Shown here: positions 17,122 to 26,658 of the stretch, piece by piece
Position numbering within the stretch: the first letter of the stretch is position 1
Layout: each line of letters starts with the position of its first letter
Origin: Paludibacteraceae bacterium
GTDB taxonomy: Bacteria > Bacteroidota > Bacteroidia > Bacteroidales > Paludibacteraceae
Length of the DNA stretch: 64,000 nucleotides
NCBI GenBank assembly: GCA_024401645.1
Contig: JAKSKR010000006.1
Location: 42,196 to 106,195, forward strand
Direction of reading: 5' to 3'
Translations under genes and position numbers: made by a program
The notes under the pieces: generated by a model
Database searches by the model: none
Told to the model about the DNA's origin: nothing
Seen by the model: the letters and a program-made list of their open reading frames with translations, nothing else

Positions 17122-18915
17122 TTATTCGCCGTAGATTGATACAAGTTTTGTCTTGTAGTTTTCTATGGCGGTCTTCAAATCGCTTGTAACTTTATAGTTT
17201 GCATCATCGTTCTTGTTGTCGAATTTCCAGGTGAAGTCGCCACCATTAACACGGCCAGCCGAGCTTGTTACGATGCTTGGAACGTCTGTCGGAGCATCTG
17301 GTGTGTAGTCATACATCTTGCTGGCATCTGTATCGAAGTTGGTGTAAGCAGTATTACCAGCAACGGTGGTTATGGTGCTTGGCACAACCTCGTTGCGGCT
17401 GCTAGCTTCGTAGGCGTCGAACGACTTGCTGTTGGTTTGGTAGGTAATGTAGCTGAAACTGCCCGATTTCTCGGCAAAAACGTTGTTGAACGCTTTTATC
17501 ATACCTCCATTTTCTCCGCTGAACGTACCTTCGCCAAGGGCATCGGTTCCTTGCAAGGAGCTTAACATTGGTTTAGGGCAGTTGCGGAAGTAGTTGGCTT
17601 CAACAAAGGCGCTTGCGCCATAGGTAACGCCCACGCCATACTTGGCATTGCCGTCGTAGTAGTTGTTCCAAACGTGTACGCTCATGGTGCGAACGCGTGG
17701 GTGGCGCGAGTCGGAGTGGTCGAACCAGTTGTGGTCGTAGCTGATGAAGTTTTCACCTGTTTCGCTCTTCATGCCGCAAAGCGACATCTTACCGCTATCC
17801 CAGAAGTGGTTGTACGAAATGGTCATGTACTTCGAGTCGTTTTTCAAGTCCATCGAGCCGTCTCCCTTTGCTTGGTCGGCATCGCTGCCTGGTGCACCGT
17901 AGAAAATGTCGTTGTGGTGAACCCAGATGTTGCAGTTGGCAGTTTCGAAAGCAATGCCATCATCACCCCAAAGCATCAAACCAAGGTTTCTAACCTCAAT
18001 GCTTTGTGCACGTATGCAACGTATGCCCCAACCGTATGCTGTGGCGTCTTCGCCAATACCTTCAATGGTGAAGTTCTTTACTGGGCGGTCGGCATTGCTG
18101 GCCTTAATGTGTAGGTTGTAAGGGTCTCCACTGCCGTTAATACCGTCGATGGTTACCTGGCCAATGATTCTTATATCGATAGGTCGGGTTTCATAACCCT
18201 TTTGAATGGCTGTAAGTATTTCCGAGATGCCTGTACAAGCGGTTGTGGCACCTTTGGCGCTGGTAATAACGTCCATCTTTACGGTGCTCTTGCTCTTCTC
18301 GGTTACGTAAAGAACCACAGCATCAGATTTTAACGATCCGTTGTCGTTGTAGGCGCCAATGCCGCTTCCGCCTGTGGTAGACTGCTTTGCGAAGGCGAAC
18401 CCCTGGCGGCTATAGGCCTTGGTCGAGAATGCAGCGGTAGTTCCGTTGCCGTTTTCAACACCATTCTTCAATGCTACCACTTTCAGGTCGTAGGTGCCTG
18501 CCGGCAAACCAACCACGTCTACACGGACGTGGGAGCCGTAGTTGCGCACAAGCATGTCGTCGGCCTTGGTGTAGTTGCTTGCCGACTTGCTTTTATAGTA
18601 AACGTTGTAGCCGCTGGCTCCGCTAACGGGTGCCCATTCGGCATAACCACTTTCAAACCAACCGCCAATCTTGCTTATTTCAACGTCGCCCTTGGTAACA
18701 ACTTCGCCTTCGGTGCCACCTTGTTCTTCTCCGCCAGGATTAGGGTCGACTGGTTGTTCAGGGGTGGTGTTGTTGGCTTTCTCGAACACGATGCTGTCGA
18801 GGTCGGTAACCAGGTAGTCAATCTTTGAACCGTCTTTCTTGTAGATGTGTATAGAGTTTTGGGCAACCATCGTCATTGATAGGAATGCCGCAATTCCGAG
18901 TAATGTTTTTCTCAT
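17122..18915 (-). CDS. Secreted pectate lyase (PL1 family) with fibronectin III-like domain
   Basis: The 597-residue protein has a signal peptide (MRKTLLGIAAFLSMTMVAQ), a short IHIYKKDGSKIDYLV module, a Pro/Gly/Glu linker, and a fibronectin III-like domain at about residues 80-165. The catalytic beta-helix follows, with WVHHNDIF, DGSMDLKNDSKYMTISYN, and DHSDSRHPRVR holding the lyase arginine and calcium-binding aspartates. It should cleave pectate by beta-elimination outside the cell. The following gene downstream-of-start order (18952-19431) encodes a small protein with a type IX-like tail. No SusC/D pair is nearby, so this is not a complete polysaccharide utilisation locus. Confidence 0.87.
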   Translation of the reverse strand: MRKTLLGIAAFLSMTMVAQNSIHIYKKDGSKIDYLVTDLDSIVFEKANNTTPEQPVDPNPGGEEQGGTEGEVVTKGDVEISKIGGWFESGYAEWAPVSGASGYNVYYKSKSASNYTKADDMLVRNYGSHVRVDVVGLPAGTYDLKVVALKNGVENGNGTTAAFSTKAYSRQGFAFAKQSTTGGSGIGAYNDNGSLKSDAVVLYVTEKSKSTVKMDVITSAKGATTACTGISEILTAIQKGYETRPIDIRIIGQVTIDGINGSGDPYNLHIKASNADRPVKNFTIEGIGEDATAYGWGIRCIRAQSIEVRNLGLMLWGDDGIAFETANCNIWVHHNDIFYGAPGSDADQAKGDGSMDLKNDSKYMTISYNHFWDSGKMSLCGMKSETGENFISYDHNWFDHSDSRHPRVRTMSVHVWNNYYDGNAKYGVGVTYGASAFVEANYFRNCPKPMLSSLQGTDALGEGTFSGENGGMIKAFNNVFAEKSGSFSYITYQTNSKSFDAYEASSRNEVVPSTITTVAGNTAYTNFDTDASKMYDYTPDAPTDVPSIVTSSAGRVNGGDFTWKFDNKNDDANYKVTSDLKTAIENYKTKLVSIYGE

Positions 18916-18951
18916 GGTAGTAGCTGTTTTTGAGTGTGCTAGTCTTGTAGC

Positions 18952-19431
18952 TTATTTCTTGATGAATTTTACCACTTTGTTGTTGACTTTTACAAAGTAG
19001 ATGCCAGTGTTTAGTTCCGAAACTTCGGTTTGTAGGGTTGTGCCGTTGCTGTTTAGTGGCTTAATGGTGCTACCGTTGCTGTTTAAGAGTTCAACGTTTG
19101 CCCCTTCGGGTATGCCGCTAATGAAGAGCACTTCGTTAACCGGATTAGGGTAGAGCAGAAGGCTGAAACCTTGGTTGGCCATCTGGTTCTCGGCTTCGGT
19201 TAGTTCGCCCTGGGTAGGCTCACTGAACAAGATGCGTTGCATCGACGAAAGGTCGTAAGTCTTGGTGTTGCCGTTTAGCCATTCGGCAGTCACTTTGTCG
19301 CCATCGAAACTTATCTTTCGCAAGTCTTCGGTGTCGTAGCGTTCATTCTTGCCAGCTACAAATGTGCCGGCTAGGGCACTCGTTGTAGCCGATAGCGTTA
19401 GTGTTAGTATTATTGTTTTGTAGCTCGTCAT
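18952..19431 (-). CDS. Small secreted protein with type IX secretion sorting-like C-terminus
   Basis: The 159-residue product has a signal peptide, an N-terminal part (YDTEDLRKISFDGDKVTAEW) resembling the start of several other secreted proteins here, and a C-terminal domain with LLYPNPVNEVLFISG and TGIYFVKVNNKVVKFIKK. The YPNPV and GIY.VKV..K patterns are those of type A T9SS sorting domains. There is almost no cargo between signal and tail, so its role is unclear. It lies 36 bases upstream of the pectate lyase start and may be cotranscribed with it. Confidence 0.7.
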   Translation of the reverse strand: MTSYKTIILTLTLSATTSALAGTFVAGKNERYDTEDLRKISFDGDKVTAEWLNGNTKTYDLSSMQRILFSEPTQGELTEAENQMANQGFSLLLYPNPVNEVLFISGIPEGANVELLNSNGSTIKPLNSNGTTLQTEVSELNTGIYFVKVNNKVVKFIKK

Positions 19432-19598
19432 GTATAGAGATTTGTAGTTCTTGAATTTGTTGAGTCAAATTTCATGTATTTTCTGTACAAAACAAAGCTT
19501 TGAAACGATTTTACATGAAAATGAAAAGAAAGTAATAAAAAAGTAGCTTATATACAGTAATCTAGATTTTTCGTATGTCAATGATGAGGTGGAACTTC

Positions 19599-20333
19599 TT
19601 ATTCCGCCATATATTCCTTTTCGTACCAATTCTTAAATCCGGGAATGTCTACCACCCCGTTCTTTGCGTAGCTATAGCTGTTGAAGAGGAGGGCTTTCAA
19701 CGATTCGGGTGTTCCGTCGTTGGTGTGGTAGTCGGCTAGTCCGTTTGCATGGTAGAACTTGACGTATTCGTCAATAATGGGTTGGTGTTGCATTTCAAAT
19801 TCGAACCAGGCACGTTCTGCAGCCCAAAAGTCGTAATAGTATTCGTCACCGTTTTCCGGAAATTCGTCTTCGCCGGCATAGTAGCGGCACTTGTCCGACA
19901 GTTCGTCGTACAGAATTTCGTTCAGGTGGTCGCTGCTTTTGCCAAGTAGCAGTTCAATGTCTACGTGTTCATCCCTTTCCACGCGTTTCGAAATCATGGT
20001 AATGGGGAAGAAGATGATGGAGCTGTCTTTGTAACGTACGGCAAAGTCGGTACCGTGGTCGTCAATCACCTTCACCCAGTGGGTGTTTAGCAGTTCGTTC
20101 AGCATCTCGCCCAAGCAGTAGCCTAGGGTTTGCAGTTCAAGTGTCTCGTCTTTCTTGTAGTATCCTTCTTTCAAGATGCCTTGCAACAGGTACAGTTTAC
20201 CCTCGAATGTGTCGTATTGGTCTTGTGCCTCGTCGGTTAGGTGCCCTTTAACCCATTCGTTTCTTTGGGCAATTAGTGCCTTGTCTTGTTCGGTAAGTTC
20301 CAGTATCTGTTGTTGCATATCCATCAAATTCAA
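19599..20333 (-). CDS. Hypothetical cytoplasmic protein, DUF3806-like
   Basis: The 244-residue protein has no signal peptide or membrane helix and is rich in Asp, Glu, Tyr and Trp. The segment YCLGEMLNELLNTHWVKVID with the following DDHGTDFAVRYKDSSIIFFP resembles the DUF3806 pattern, in which a short helix precedes a strand carrying D.hG.dhAhr. This is a tentative family assignment and no function is known. It is a single gene with its own intergenic regions on both sides. Confidence 0.6.
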   Translation of the reverse strand: MNLMDMQQQILELTEQDKALIAQRNEWVKGHLTDEAQDQYDTFEGKLYLLQGILKEGYYKKDETLELQTLGYCLGEMLNELLNTHWVKVIDDHGTDFAVRYKDSSIIFFPITMISKRVERDEHVDIELLLGKSSDHLNEILYDELSDKCRYYAGEDEFPENGDEYYYDFWAAERAWFEFEMQHQPIIDEYVKFYHANGLADYHTNDGTPESLKALLFNSYSYAKNGVVDIPGFKNWYEKEYMAE

Positions 20334-20404
20334 TCAAGTCGTACAAAAATAAGGTATTCGGGTGAATGAAAGGAACCTGTTTAATATAAACTTCGAAAAT
20401 AAGG

Positions 20405-20436
20405 AATGCCCACCATATGCTTTTCTAGTGGGCATT
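20405..20436 (-). terminator. Terminator at the end of the Tat/TonB operon
   Basis: AATGCCCAC pairs with GTGGGCATT just after the TonB receptor stop codon. It marks the likely end of the seven-gene transcript. Confidence 0.65.
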
Positions 20437-20461
20437 TTGCTTTTATGTTCCAAACTGTTGG

Positions 20462-22357
20462 TTAGAAATGAATGTTGGCGCCAACCATGACGTTTGCGCC
20501 TGGCATTGGGTAGCCGGCATTTATTTCGTAATCTTGGTCAAGTAGGTTTTCACCCTTTACCCAAATGCCTAACCATTTGAGCGGGCTGAACTGTACTTGT
20601 GCGTTTGCCAGGACAAAGTCTTCTTTTGTGGCATTGTTGCCTACGGCTGTATAGAGTCCGCCAACGTATTGCAAGCCAGCGCTAGCCATCCATTTGTTCT
20701 TGTTGAAACGGCCACCTACGTAAAGCTTGTGCTCTGGAGCCGCAATCACGGGGTTCTTCATGTCTAGGTAGCTGTAGTTGGCATTCACGTTCCAACTTTC
20801 GCAAATCTTGTAGTTTGCTTCTAGCTCAATACCCTTGTTCTCAATCTCGCCAGTGTTTACGTTCAGAGGCTTACCATCGGTCATTTGGGTGGTGATTATG
20901 TTTTCACCATCGATGTAGAAGATGTTGATGCCGTAGTTGAACTTATTCTGAATGTTCTGCGAGAAAGCCACCTCGTAGCTCCAAAGGCGCTCTGCCTCCA
21001 ATTCGGCATTGGCTGGCTTGAACATGTAAAGTTCCTTGATGGTAGGGTTGCGGAAACCTTTGCTGGCGGTTGCCTTAATGAGGGTTTCCTTAATTTTCTC
21101 TCCATAAAAGGTGCTCCTTAAACCCACTTGTGGAACCCATTCGCCACCCACTAGCCAATGGTAGTCGTAGCGAACACCGGCATTAACTTCTAGGTGATTG
21201 CAAATTTTTTGCTGCATATTCACGTAGCCTGCAATTTCGTCTTCCTTCTTTTCTGCTAGTACACTGTTGGTGCCTGCCTTTTCGCCGGCAATGTTCTCGT
21301 TCCAGGCAGTTCCTCCAAAATGGAAGTAGTCGAAACCCACTTGTGCTCTTGTTATCTTGTTGGTAAACAGTATGCTCTGGTTGGCAGATACACCTCCCAT
21401 ATAGTCGCGCGAATGGTATCTGTAATTAAGCGGTGTACCACTATTCGCATTGTATCCGTCGTTAATTTCGTGCTTACCCCAATTGTAGAAAGCGCTTACG
21501 CTACCATATGTGTGGTTATAGTCGTTGCGCACCCAAGCCGATGTCGTTCCGCGGGTAATGTCTTGAATGGCATCGTTCATTGGGGCATTTTCTGCACCCG
21601 GATTTTGGGCATTGAATTGGTTAATGTTGAGGTCGCCACCAATGCGCCATTTGTCGCACACTTTATATTCCAACTGTCCGTAGCCGGCATACTGTTTGAA
21701 ACCCATATTGTCGCGGTGGCCGTCTGTGCGGTTGTAGGCTCCACAAAGTGTGCTGCTCAACTTGCCTTGCTGGTTGTTGATGGACATTTGTGTTTGTAGG
21801 GTATTGTCGGTACCATAGCCAAGGTTGGCATTGGTGTGTGCACCGTCTTTCTGATATTTCTTGGTAATGAGGTTAACTACGCCACCCATGGCATTTGAGC
21901 CGTAAAGCACCGATGCAGGACCACGTAATACCTGAATGCCTTCAACGTTTAGGCTTTGGTAGGTGTCGGCAAGTGGGTGCCCCATCAGACCCATGAATTG
22001 TGGGTGACCGTCTACCAATACCATCATCTGGCCGGTTCCGCTACCAAGGCCGCGAATAGACATGCCGCCGGCTGCGCCTCCCGAAACTCCATAGCCCATT
22101 AGGCCACGTTGGGTTACAAAAAGGCCGGGAGTCTGTTCTGCTGCCAAGGTAAGGACAGATGGTACATGACGTTCTTGAATCTGCCATTCTGGTAGTTTGG
22201 TGATGGTGTTGGGCAAATTGCTTGGTCGTATACCAACGACATCAATTTCGGGAATGTAGTTAATATCACGTTCCGCTCCAGTTGTTGCATGGCCTGAAAA
22301 GGTAGAACCTATTAGGGTGATAAGAATTGGTGCTGATACTTTAATTTGTTTCTTCAT
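20462..22357 (-). CDS. TonB-dependent outer-membrane receptor
   Basis: The 631-residue protein has a signal peptide and an N-terminal plug domain (IQERHVPSVLTLAAEQTPGLFV, GMSIRGLGSGTGQMMVLVDG, VEGIQVLRGPASVLYGSNAM). The 22-strand-type barrel ends in VMVGANIHF with a terminal aromatic residue. Its size and plug are like siderophore, heme or cobalamin receptors rather than SusC. It starts one base after the DUF1893 stop codon and is the last gene of an operon with an ECF S-component and a Tat/Fe-S redox module. It probably imports the substrate processed by those proteins. The substrate cannot be read from sequence. Confidence 0.88.
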   Translation of the reverse strand: MKKQIKVSAPILITLIGSTFSGHATTGAERDINYIPEIDVVGIRPSNLPNTITKLPEWQIQERHVPSVLTLAAEQTPGLFVTQRGLMGYGVSGGAAGGMSIRGLGSGTGQMMVLVDGHPQFMGLMGHPLADTYQSLNVEGIQVLRGPASVLYGSNAMGGVVNLITKKYQKDGAHTNANLGYGTDNTLQTQMSINNQQGKLSSTLCGAYNRTDGHRDNMGFKQYAGYGQLEYKVCDKWRIGGDLNINQFNAQNPGAENAPMNDAIQDITRGTTSAWVRNDYNHTYGSVSAFYNWGKHEINDGYNANSGTPLNYRYHSRDYMGGVSANQSILFTNKITRAQVGFDYFHFGGTAWNENIAGEKAGTNSVLAEKKEDEIAGYVNMQQKICNHLEVNAGVRYDYHWLVGGEWVPQVGLRSTFYGEKIKETLIKATASKGFRNPTIKELYMFKPANAELEAERLWSYEVAFSQNIQNKFNYGINIFYIDGENIITTQMTDGKPLNVNTGEIENKGIELEANYKICESWNVNANYSYLDMKNPVIAAPEHKLYVGGRFNKNKWMASAGLQYVGGLYTAVGNNATKEDFVLANAQVQFSPLKWLGIWVKGENLLDQDYEINAGYPMPGANVMVGANIHF

Positions 22358-22780
22358 TTAATGTTTCTTGTTTTCAATAAAGTTGGCTATAAGAGGTACG
22401 CATTGGCCTGCCGTGGGCACGTCTTTGCAGATGGTTTCCACTGGGCACCAACCGTCTTTGTTGCGGTTTTCTATGTGGTCAACCTTCACGTCGTAGCTGT
22501 AGCGTATGCCCGAAAGTTCGAATAGCTTAATGGCCGGCTCGCTAATGATGTGGGTATGCAGTTCGGCAATGCCACCTACAATCATTAGGGCTGCGGCTCC
22601 TTTGCCCACCACCTTGTCGGCAACCATGGCACCTTTCAGCAGGTGTGGCTCGTTGGTTAGTAGGTGGTAGAGGTCGGCAACACCACGGTTGTCGTAGGTG
22701 TGTAGGTTTTCCTCTTGGTCAAAAATAGCCAAGGTATGATTACCTTGGCTAAGTATTTGGGTTAATTGTTGTAAGGTCAT
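22358..22780 (-). CDS. DUF1893 protein (cytidine deaminase-like fold)
   Basis: The 140-residue protein matches the DUF1893 pattern: NHTLAIFDQEENLHTYDNRGVADLY, GAMVADKVVGKGAAALMIVGG, and a C-terminal cysteine-bearing stretch DGWCPVETIC. The founding structure, TM1506, has a cytidine-deaminase-like fold but no known reaction. Its start overlaps the aldo/keto reductase stop by 4 bases, and its stop abuts the TonB receptor start. This implies tight co-expression with a redox enzyme and a transporter. Three cysteines in the last 35 residues could bind metal or be redox active. Confidence 0.82.
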   Translation of the reverse strand: MTLQQLTQILSQGNHTLAIFDQEENLHTYDNRGVADLYHLLTNEPHLLKGAMVADKVVGKGAAALMIVGGIAELHTHIISEPAIKLFELSGIRYSYDVKVDHIENRNKDGWCPVETICKDVPTAGQCVPLIANFIENKKH

Positions 22781-24240
22781 AGTCTGCCTTGTTTCAAGTC
22801 TTCTACGTATTTGTCCACCTTCTGAATTTCTTCAGCAATCTTAATCTTCTGCGGACAGTGCCATTCGCATTGGTGGCAGCCTACACAGTGGCTGGCCTGG
22901 CGAAGGCGTGGCACGCTACGGTCGTAGCCAACTAGGAATGCCTTGCGCTGCTTCTCGTATTCGGGGTGCTGGCTGTTGTTTGGCCTGTTACCCTCGTTAA
23001 TGCACTTGTTGTAGTGGACGAAGATGGCCGGAATGTCAATACCGTAAGGGCAAGGCATGCAGTATTTGCAGTCGTTGCAAGGTATGGTGTTCAGGCCCAC
23101 AATGTCGTCGGCAACCTCTTCTAGGAAGTTCTTTTCTTCTTCGCTAACCGGGTTAAGTGGTGCGTAGGTGTTGATGTTGTCTTTTACGTTCTCGAGGTAG
23201 GTCATACCACTTAAAACCGAAAGTACACCCTTTGGCGAACCTGCATAGCGCATAGCCCAGCTGGCAATGCTGTGTTCTGGGTCGCGGCTCTTCATCTTCT
23301 TGAAGATGAAGTCTGGCACTTTGGCCAAGCGTCCACCCAACAAAGGTTCCATAATGAGGGCTGGAATGCCACGTTTTTCCAGTTCGGCGTAGAGGTATTC
23401 GGCATTGGTGTTGCCTGGGTTAATTTCCCTTGCGTGTTTCCAGTCGAGGTAGTTCAACTCAATGAGAACGAAGTCCCAATGGTATTTGCCTTCGTCTTGC
23501 CACTTAAGCAAGAGGTCGAACATCTTGATGTCGCCGTGGTACGAGAAGCCGAGGTTCTTAATCTTGCCGGCTTTCTGCTGGCCTACCAGCCAGTCGAGCA
23601 ATCCGTTGTCAATGTAGCGGGCGTAGAGTGTCTGCTGGCTGTCTAGCTTTTCGTTAATGCCTTGTGCATTTGGACGTTCCGAGGTGCCGCCAATGGCGTG
23701 AAGTAGAAGGAAGTCGACATAGTCAACCTGAAGTTCCTTCAGCGAGTTGTTGAACATTTCCTTGCCCGACTCCAAACTCCAGGTTGCGGGGTTGAAGTTC
23801 GAAAGCTTGGTAGAAATGAAGTACTTGTCGCGAGGGTAGCGGTGCAGGGCTATGCCGGTCGCCTTTTCCGAACGGCCTTGGCAGTAGGCTGGCGACGTGT
23901 CGAACATGTTGACGCCGTGTTCAATGGCATAGTCAACCTGTTTGTTAATCATTTCCTGATCTAGTTCAGCATCCTTGTTCTCACGGCCAGAGCCTCCACC
24001 CTTAACGGGCAGGCGCATCATGCCGAAACCGAGTAGCGAAACCTTGTCGTTGGTCTTTGGGTTGACACGGTAGGTCATCTTATCGGTTGGTGGTTCTGGT
24101 ATGGTGGTCTTGTAGGTCTGCTGTGGGTTGTTGCTGTTGCCGGTGCAAGCCGACAATACCGCACTCGAAGCTATGGCTGCGGCTCCCGCTGTTTTAAGGA
24201 ACTCGCGGCGGTCTATGTTGTTATTATCTTTTTCGCTCAT
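22777..24240 (-). CDS. Tat-exported Fe-S aldo/keto reductase lipoprotein
   Basis: The 487-residue protein starts with a twin-arginine signal (RREFLKTAG, Arg11-Arg12) that ends in a lipobox LSAC with Cys32, predicting a Tat-exported lipoprotein. The aldo/keto reductase barrel keeps the full tetrad: Asp114, Tyr119, Lys145 and His181. The C-terminal domain carries two cysteine clusters, CNDCKYCMPCPYG and CVGCHQCEWHCP, expected to bind 4Fe-4S clusters. The enzyme would therefore act outside the cytoplasm, where NADPH is absent, and could take electrons from the ferredoxin protein encoded just upstream. tatC and tatA are in the same operon. Confidence 0.88.
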   Translation of the reverse strand: MSEKDNNNIDRREFLKTAGAAAIASSAVLSACTGNSNNPQQTYKTTIPEPPTDKMTYRVNPKTNDKVSLLGFGMMRLPVKGGGSGRENKDAELDQEMINKQVDYAIEHGVNMFDTSPAYCQGRSEKATGIALHRYPRDKYFISTKLSNFNPATWSLESGKEMFNNSLKELQVDYVDFLLLHAIGGTSERPNAQGINEKLDSQQTLYARYIDNGLLDWLVGQQKAGKIKNLGFSYHGDIKMFDLLLKWQDEGKYHWDFVLIELNYLDWKHAREINPGNTNAEYLYAELEKRGIPALIMEPLLGGRLAKVPDFIFKKMKSRDPEHSIASWAMRYAGSPKGVLSVLSGMTYLENVKDNINTYAPLNPVSEEEKNFLEEVADDIVGLNTIPCNDCKYCMPCPYGIDIPAIFVHYNKCINEGNRPNNSQHPEYEKQRKAFLVGYDRSVPRLRQASHCVGCHQCEWHCPQKIKIAEEIQKVDKYVEDLKQGRL

Positions 24241-24262
24241 ATTGGCTACTGTTCAAGGGTTA

Positions 24263-25777
24263 TTAAATTTCACGTTGCTGTTCAGTGCCTTCTACGTGGA
24301 TGGCGCTGTAAGGACGTGACGGACAAAGGTTTTCGCATGCGCCACAACCTATGCAACGTTCGGTGTTGATGGTTGGAATCATGTGCGATTCTGGATTTTT
24401 CGGGTCACTAGGGACCATAACGATGGCACCATTAGGGCAGTGGCGTGCGCAGTTGCCGCATTCAACACCGTCGGTCAGTACCACACAGTTTTGTTTGTGC
24501 CAAACGGCAGTTCCAATCTTAATGCTGCTCTTTTCGGCCTTGGTTATAGGCTTAATGGCGCCAGTTGGGCAAACTTCGGAACAACGGGTACATTCTGGGC
24601 GGCAATAGCCTCGGTCGTACTCCATGTGCGGTTGCATAAGGGTGTTGAGGTTGCTCGATGGGCGGAGCACGCCATTAGGGCAAGCCGACACACACAACTG
24701 GCAACCTGTGCAGTGCTGTGCAAAGTGTTCTGCAGTCCAGCTGCCGGCTGGCAATATTGGGGTCTGTCTTTCTGGGACCTTCTTGTCGATGATGGTAGCC
24801 AAACCACCGTCAACCTTCTTGTCTTTCTGTGCCTTTGCAACGCCAGCAGCCAGCAAGCCAGCACCAATAAGGAAACCGCGTCGGCCTGCGTCTACGTTTT
24901 GGCTTTGGCAGTTCTGTTGTGCTTCTGCTGACGCGCTTGCAGTCGATTTCTCTTTCAAGCGGTTCTTAATGTCAATTGCCTTTGAGTTGCAGTTCTCTAG
25001 GCAGTCGAAACAGTCAACGCAACGGCTGTAGTCTATGCTGTGGTTCTTGAAGTCGATGGCTGCAGCCTTGCACTTCTTGGCACATAGTCCGCAGTCCTTA
25101 CACTTGTTGGTGTCGATGACGGGGCGGAAGATGGCGTAGCGGGAAGCAAAACCGAGAATGGTACCCACTGGGCAGATGGTGTTGCACCAGGTGCGGCCAT
25201 TGCGCCATGCCAAAACCGAAACAACGGCAAGGGTAACCACTGCTATAATGAGGGTTGGTAGGCCCTTCATCCAAACGTCGGTTGTGTAGAATGCGTAGCT
25301 GTCGGCACGTTCGGCCAACGAGGCTAGAATGTTGTTACCCATTGCCCATATTGGAGCGAGCAGGGTATTGGCAATGCGGCCGTAGGCACTATATGGCGCA
25401 ATGAGGATGGCTATTTCATTGAGGCCAACCAGCATTAGAACAACGAATAAGGCAAGCACGGCATAGCGCAACACCTTCTTTTCTGGCGAATAGCCGAAAC
25501 GGGCTTTCTTGCCTTTACGCTTGGCGCTAATCCAGGAAACAATGTCCTGAAAGACACCCATTGGACAAATGACCGAACAATAAACACGGCCTACTAAAAG
25601 TGTAAGCAATAGCAATCCCAACACTACAATTACGTTCATTGCCAAAATGGCTGGCAAGAATTGTATTTTGGCCATAAAGCCAAACCATGCCTGTATGGTT
25701 CCCGTAAAGTCGAGGAACAACAGGGTTACAAGTGAGAACGCCACAATTGCTGCTGCAACGCGGATTTTCCTTAACAT
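24263..25777 (-). CDS. NapH/NapG-like polyferredoxin membrane fusion
   Basis: The 504-residue protein has an N-terminal membrane part of about five helices with CSVICPMG and CNTICPVG motifs, as in NapH/NosR-type quinol oxidising proteins. Two 4Fe-4S motifs follow near residues 226-263. After a linker, a second twin-arginine segment (GRRGFLIGAGLLAAG, Arg299-Arg300) precedes a NapG-like domain with four more Cys-rich clusters (CTGCQLCVSACP, CTRCSEVCP, CGNCARHCP, CIGCGACENLCP). I infer that it moves electrons from menaquinol across the membrane to an exported partner, probably the aldo/keto reductase encoded 22 bases downstream. NapH and NapG are usually separate proteins, so the fusion is notable. 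Confidence 0.82.
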   Translation of the reverse strand: MLRKIRVAAAIVAFSLVTLLFLDFTGTIQAWFGFMAKIQFLPAILAMNVIVVLGLLLLTLLVGRVYCSVICPMGVFQDIVSWISAKRKGKKARFGYSPEKKVLRYAVLALFVVLMLVGLNEIAILIAPYSAYGRIANTLLAPIWAMGNNILASLAERADSYAFYTTDVWMKGLPTLIIAVVTLAVVSVLAWRNGRTWCNTICPVGTILGFASRYAIFRPVIDTNKCKDCGLCAKKCKAAAIDFKNHSIDYSRCVDCFDCLENCNSKAIDIKNRLKEKSTASASAEAQQNCQSQNVDAGRRGFLIGAGLLAAGVAKAQKDKKVDGGLATIIDKKVPERQTPILPAGSWTAEHFAQHCTGCQLCVSACPNGVLRPSSNLNTLMQPHMEYDRGYCRPECTRCSEVCPTGAIKPITKAEKSSIKIGTAVWHKQNCVVLTDGVECGNCARHCPNGAIVMVPSDPKNPESHMIPTINTERCIGCGACENLCPSRPYSAIHVEGTEQQREI

Positions 25778-25824
25778 AAGATATTTGTTTTGTGTTTGTT
25801 TTTAATGAATAAAGGCGCCCTACA

Positions 25825-26637
25825 TTAAGCCTTGCCTGTGCGTGCTACCAATAATATGCTGGCCTCGTAGAGCAACCACATGGGTAGCGACACCATAAGC
25901 AATGTAAAGATGTCGGTTGTAGGGGTAATGATGGCGGCAATGACCAGCACGGCAACAATGGAGTGCCGGCGGAACTTGCGCATTATGGAGGCTTTCAGAA
26001 TACCTAATTTCCCCAAAATCCACGACACGACAGGTATTTCGAAGACGATGCCCATCATAAGGCTCAACAACACAAGTGTGTCGATGTACGATTCCAACGA
26101 AATCATGTTCACCACCTCGTCGCTGACTTGGTAGGTGCTTAAAAAGCGGTAAGTGAGTGGGAAGATGAGGAAGTAGTTCAGCAACAAGCCAACCACGAAC
26201 ATGACGTAGCCTGCTGTTGCCACCCTTATGGCATACTTCTGTTCGTTCTGGTACAAGCCTGGGGCTATGAAGGCAAACAGTTGGTAAATGATGAATGGCG
26301 ATGCCACCACAATGCCGGCACAGAAGGAAACCTTGAAGTGAAAGACGAACTGTTGTGCCAACCCCGTGTTTATTATCTGCACGTTGTTGGTTGGCTCTAG
26401 TCCTCCTTCACCATTGGTTACCCAGAGGCTGATTTGTTCAAGTAGCCTATAGCTGACGAAGTCGGCTTGCTTGGGTGCAAATACAATTCCGAAAAGCACG
26501 TCTTTCAGGCAGAATGCCACCACGGTTGCCAACACCACCACTATGGTAATGTGTACCAGTGTGGCGCGTAGGGCGTCGAGGTGGTCCCAAAACGACATGG
26601 CACCATTGGGGTTGCTGTTTTCGGATGTGTTGGCCAT
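25825..26637 (-). CDS. tatC: Twin-arginine translocase subunit TatC
   Basis: TatC is the receptor for twin-arginine signal peptides. The 270-residue protein begins with the conserved FWDHLDALRATLVH motif and has six membrane helices, including AGIVVASPFIIYQLFAFIAP and the FEIPVV segment. A periplasmic loop near residues 68-90 is longer than in E. coli TatC. It follows tatA by 21 bases and is followed by two proteins bearing twin-arginine motifs, so exporter and likely substrates share a transcript. Confidence 0.94.
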   Translation of the reverse strand: MANTSENSNPNGAMSFWDHLDALRATLVHITIVVVLATVVAFCLKDVLFGIVFAPKQADFVSYRLLEQISLWVTNGEGGLEPTNNVQIINTGLAQQFVFHFKVSFCAGIVVASPFIIYQLFAFIAPGLYQNEQKYAIRVATAGYVMFVVGLLLNYFLIFPLTYRFLSTYQVSDEVVNMISLESYIDTLVLLSLMMGIVFEIPVVSWILGKLGILKASIMRKFRRHSIVAVLVIAAIITPTTDIFTLLMVSLPMWLLYEASILLVARTGKA

Positions 26638-26658
26638 AAGGAGCTTTTGTTGCCTTAT

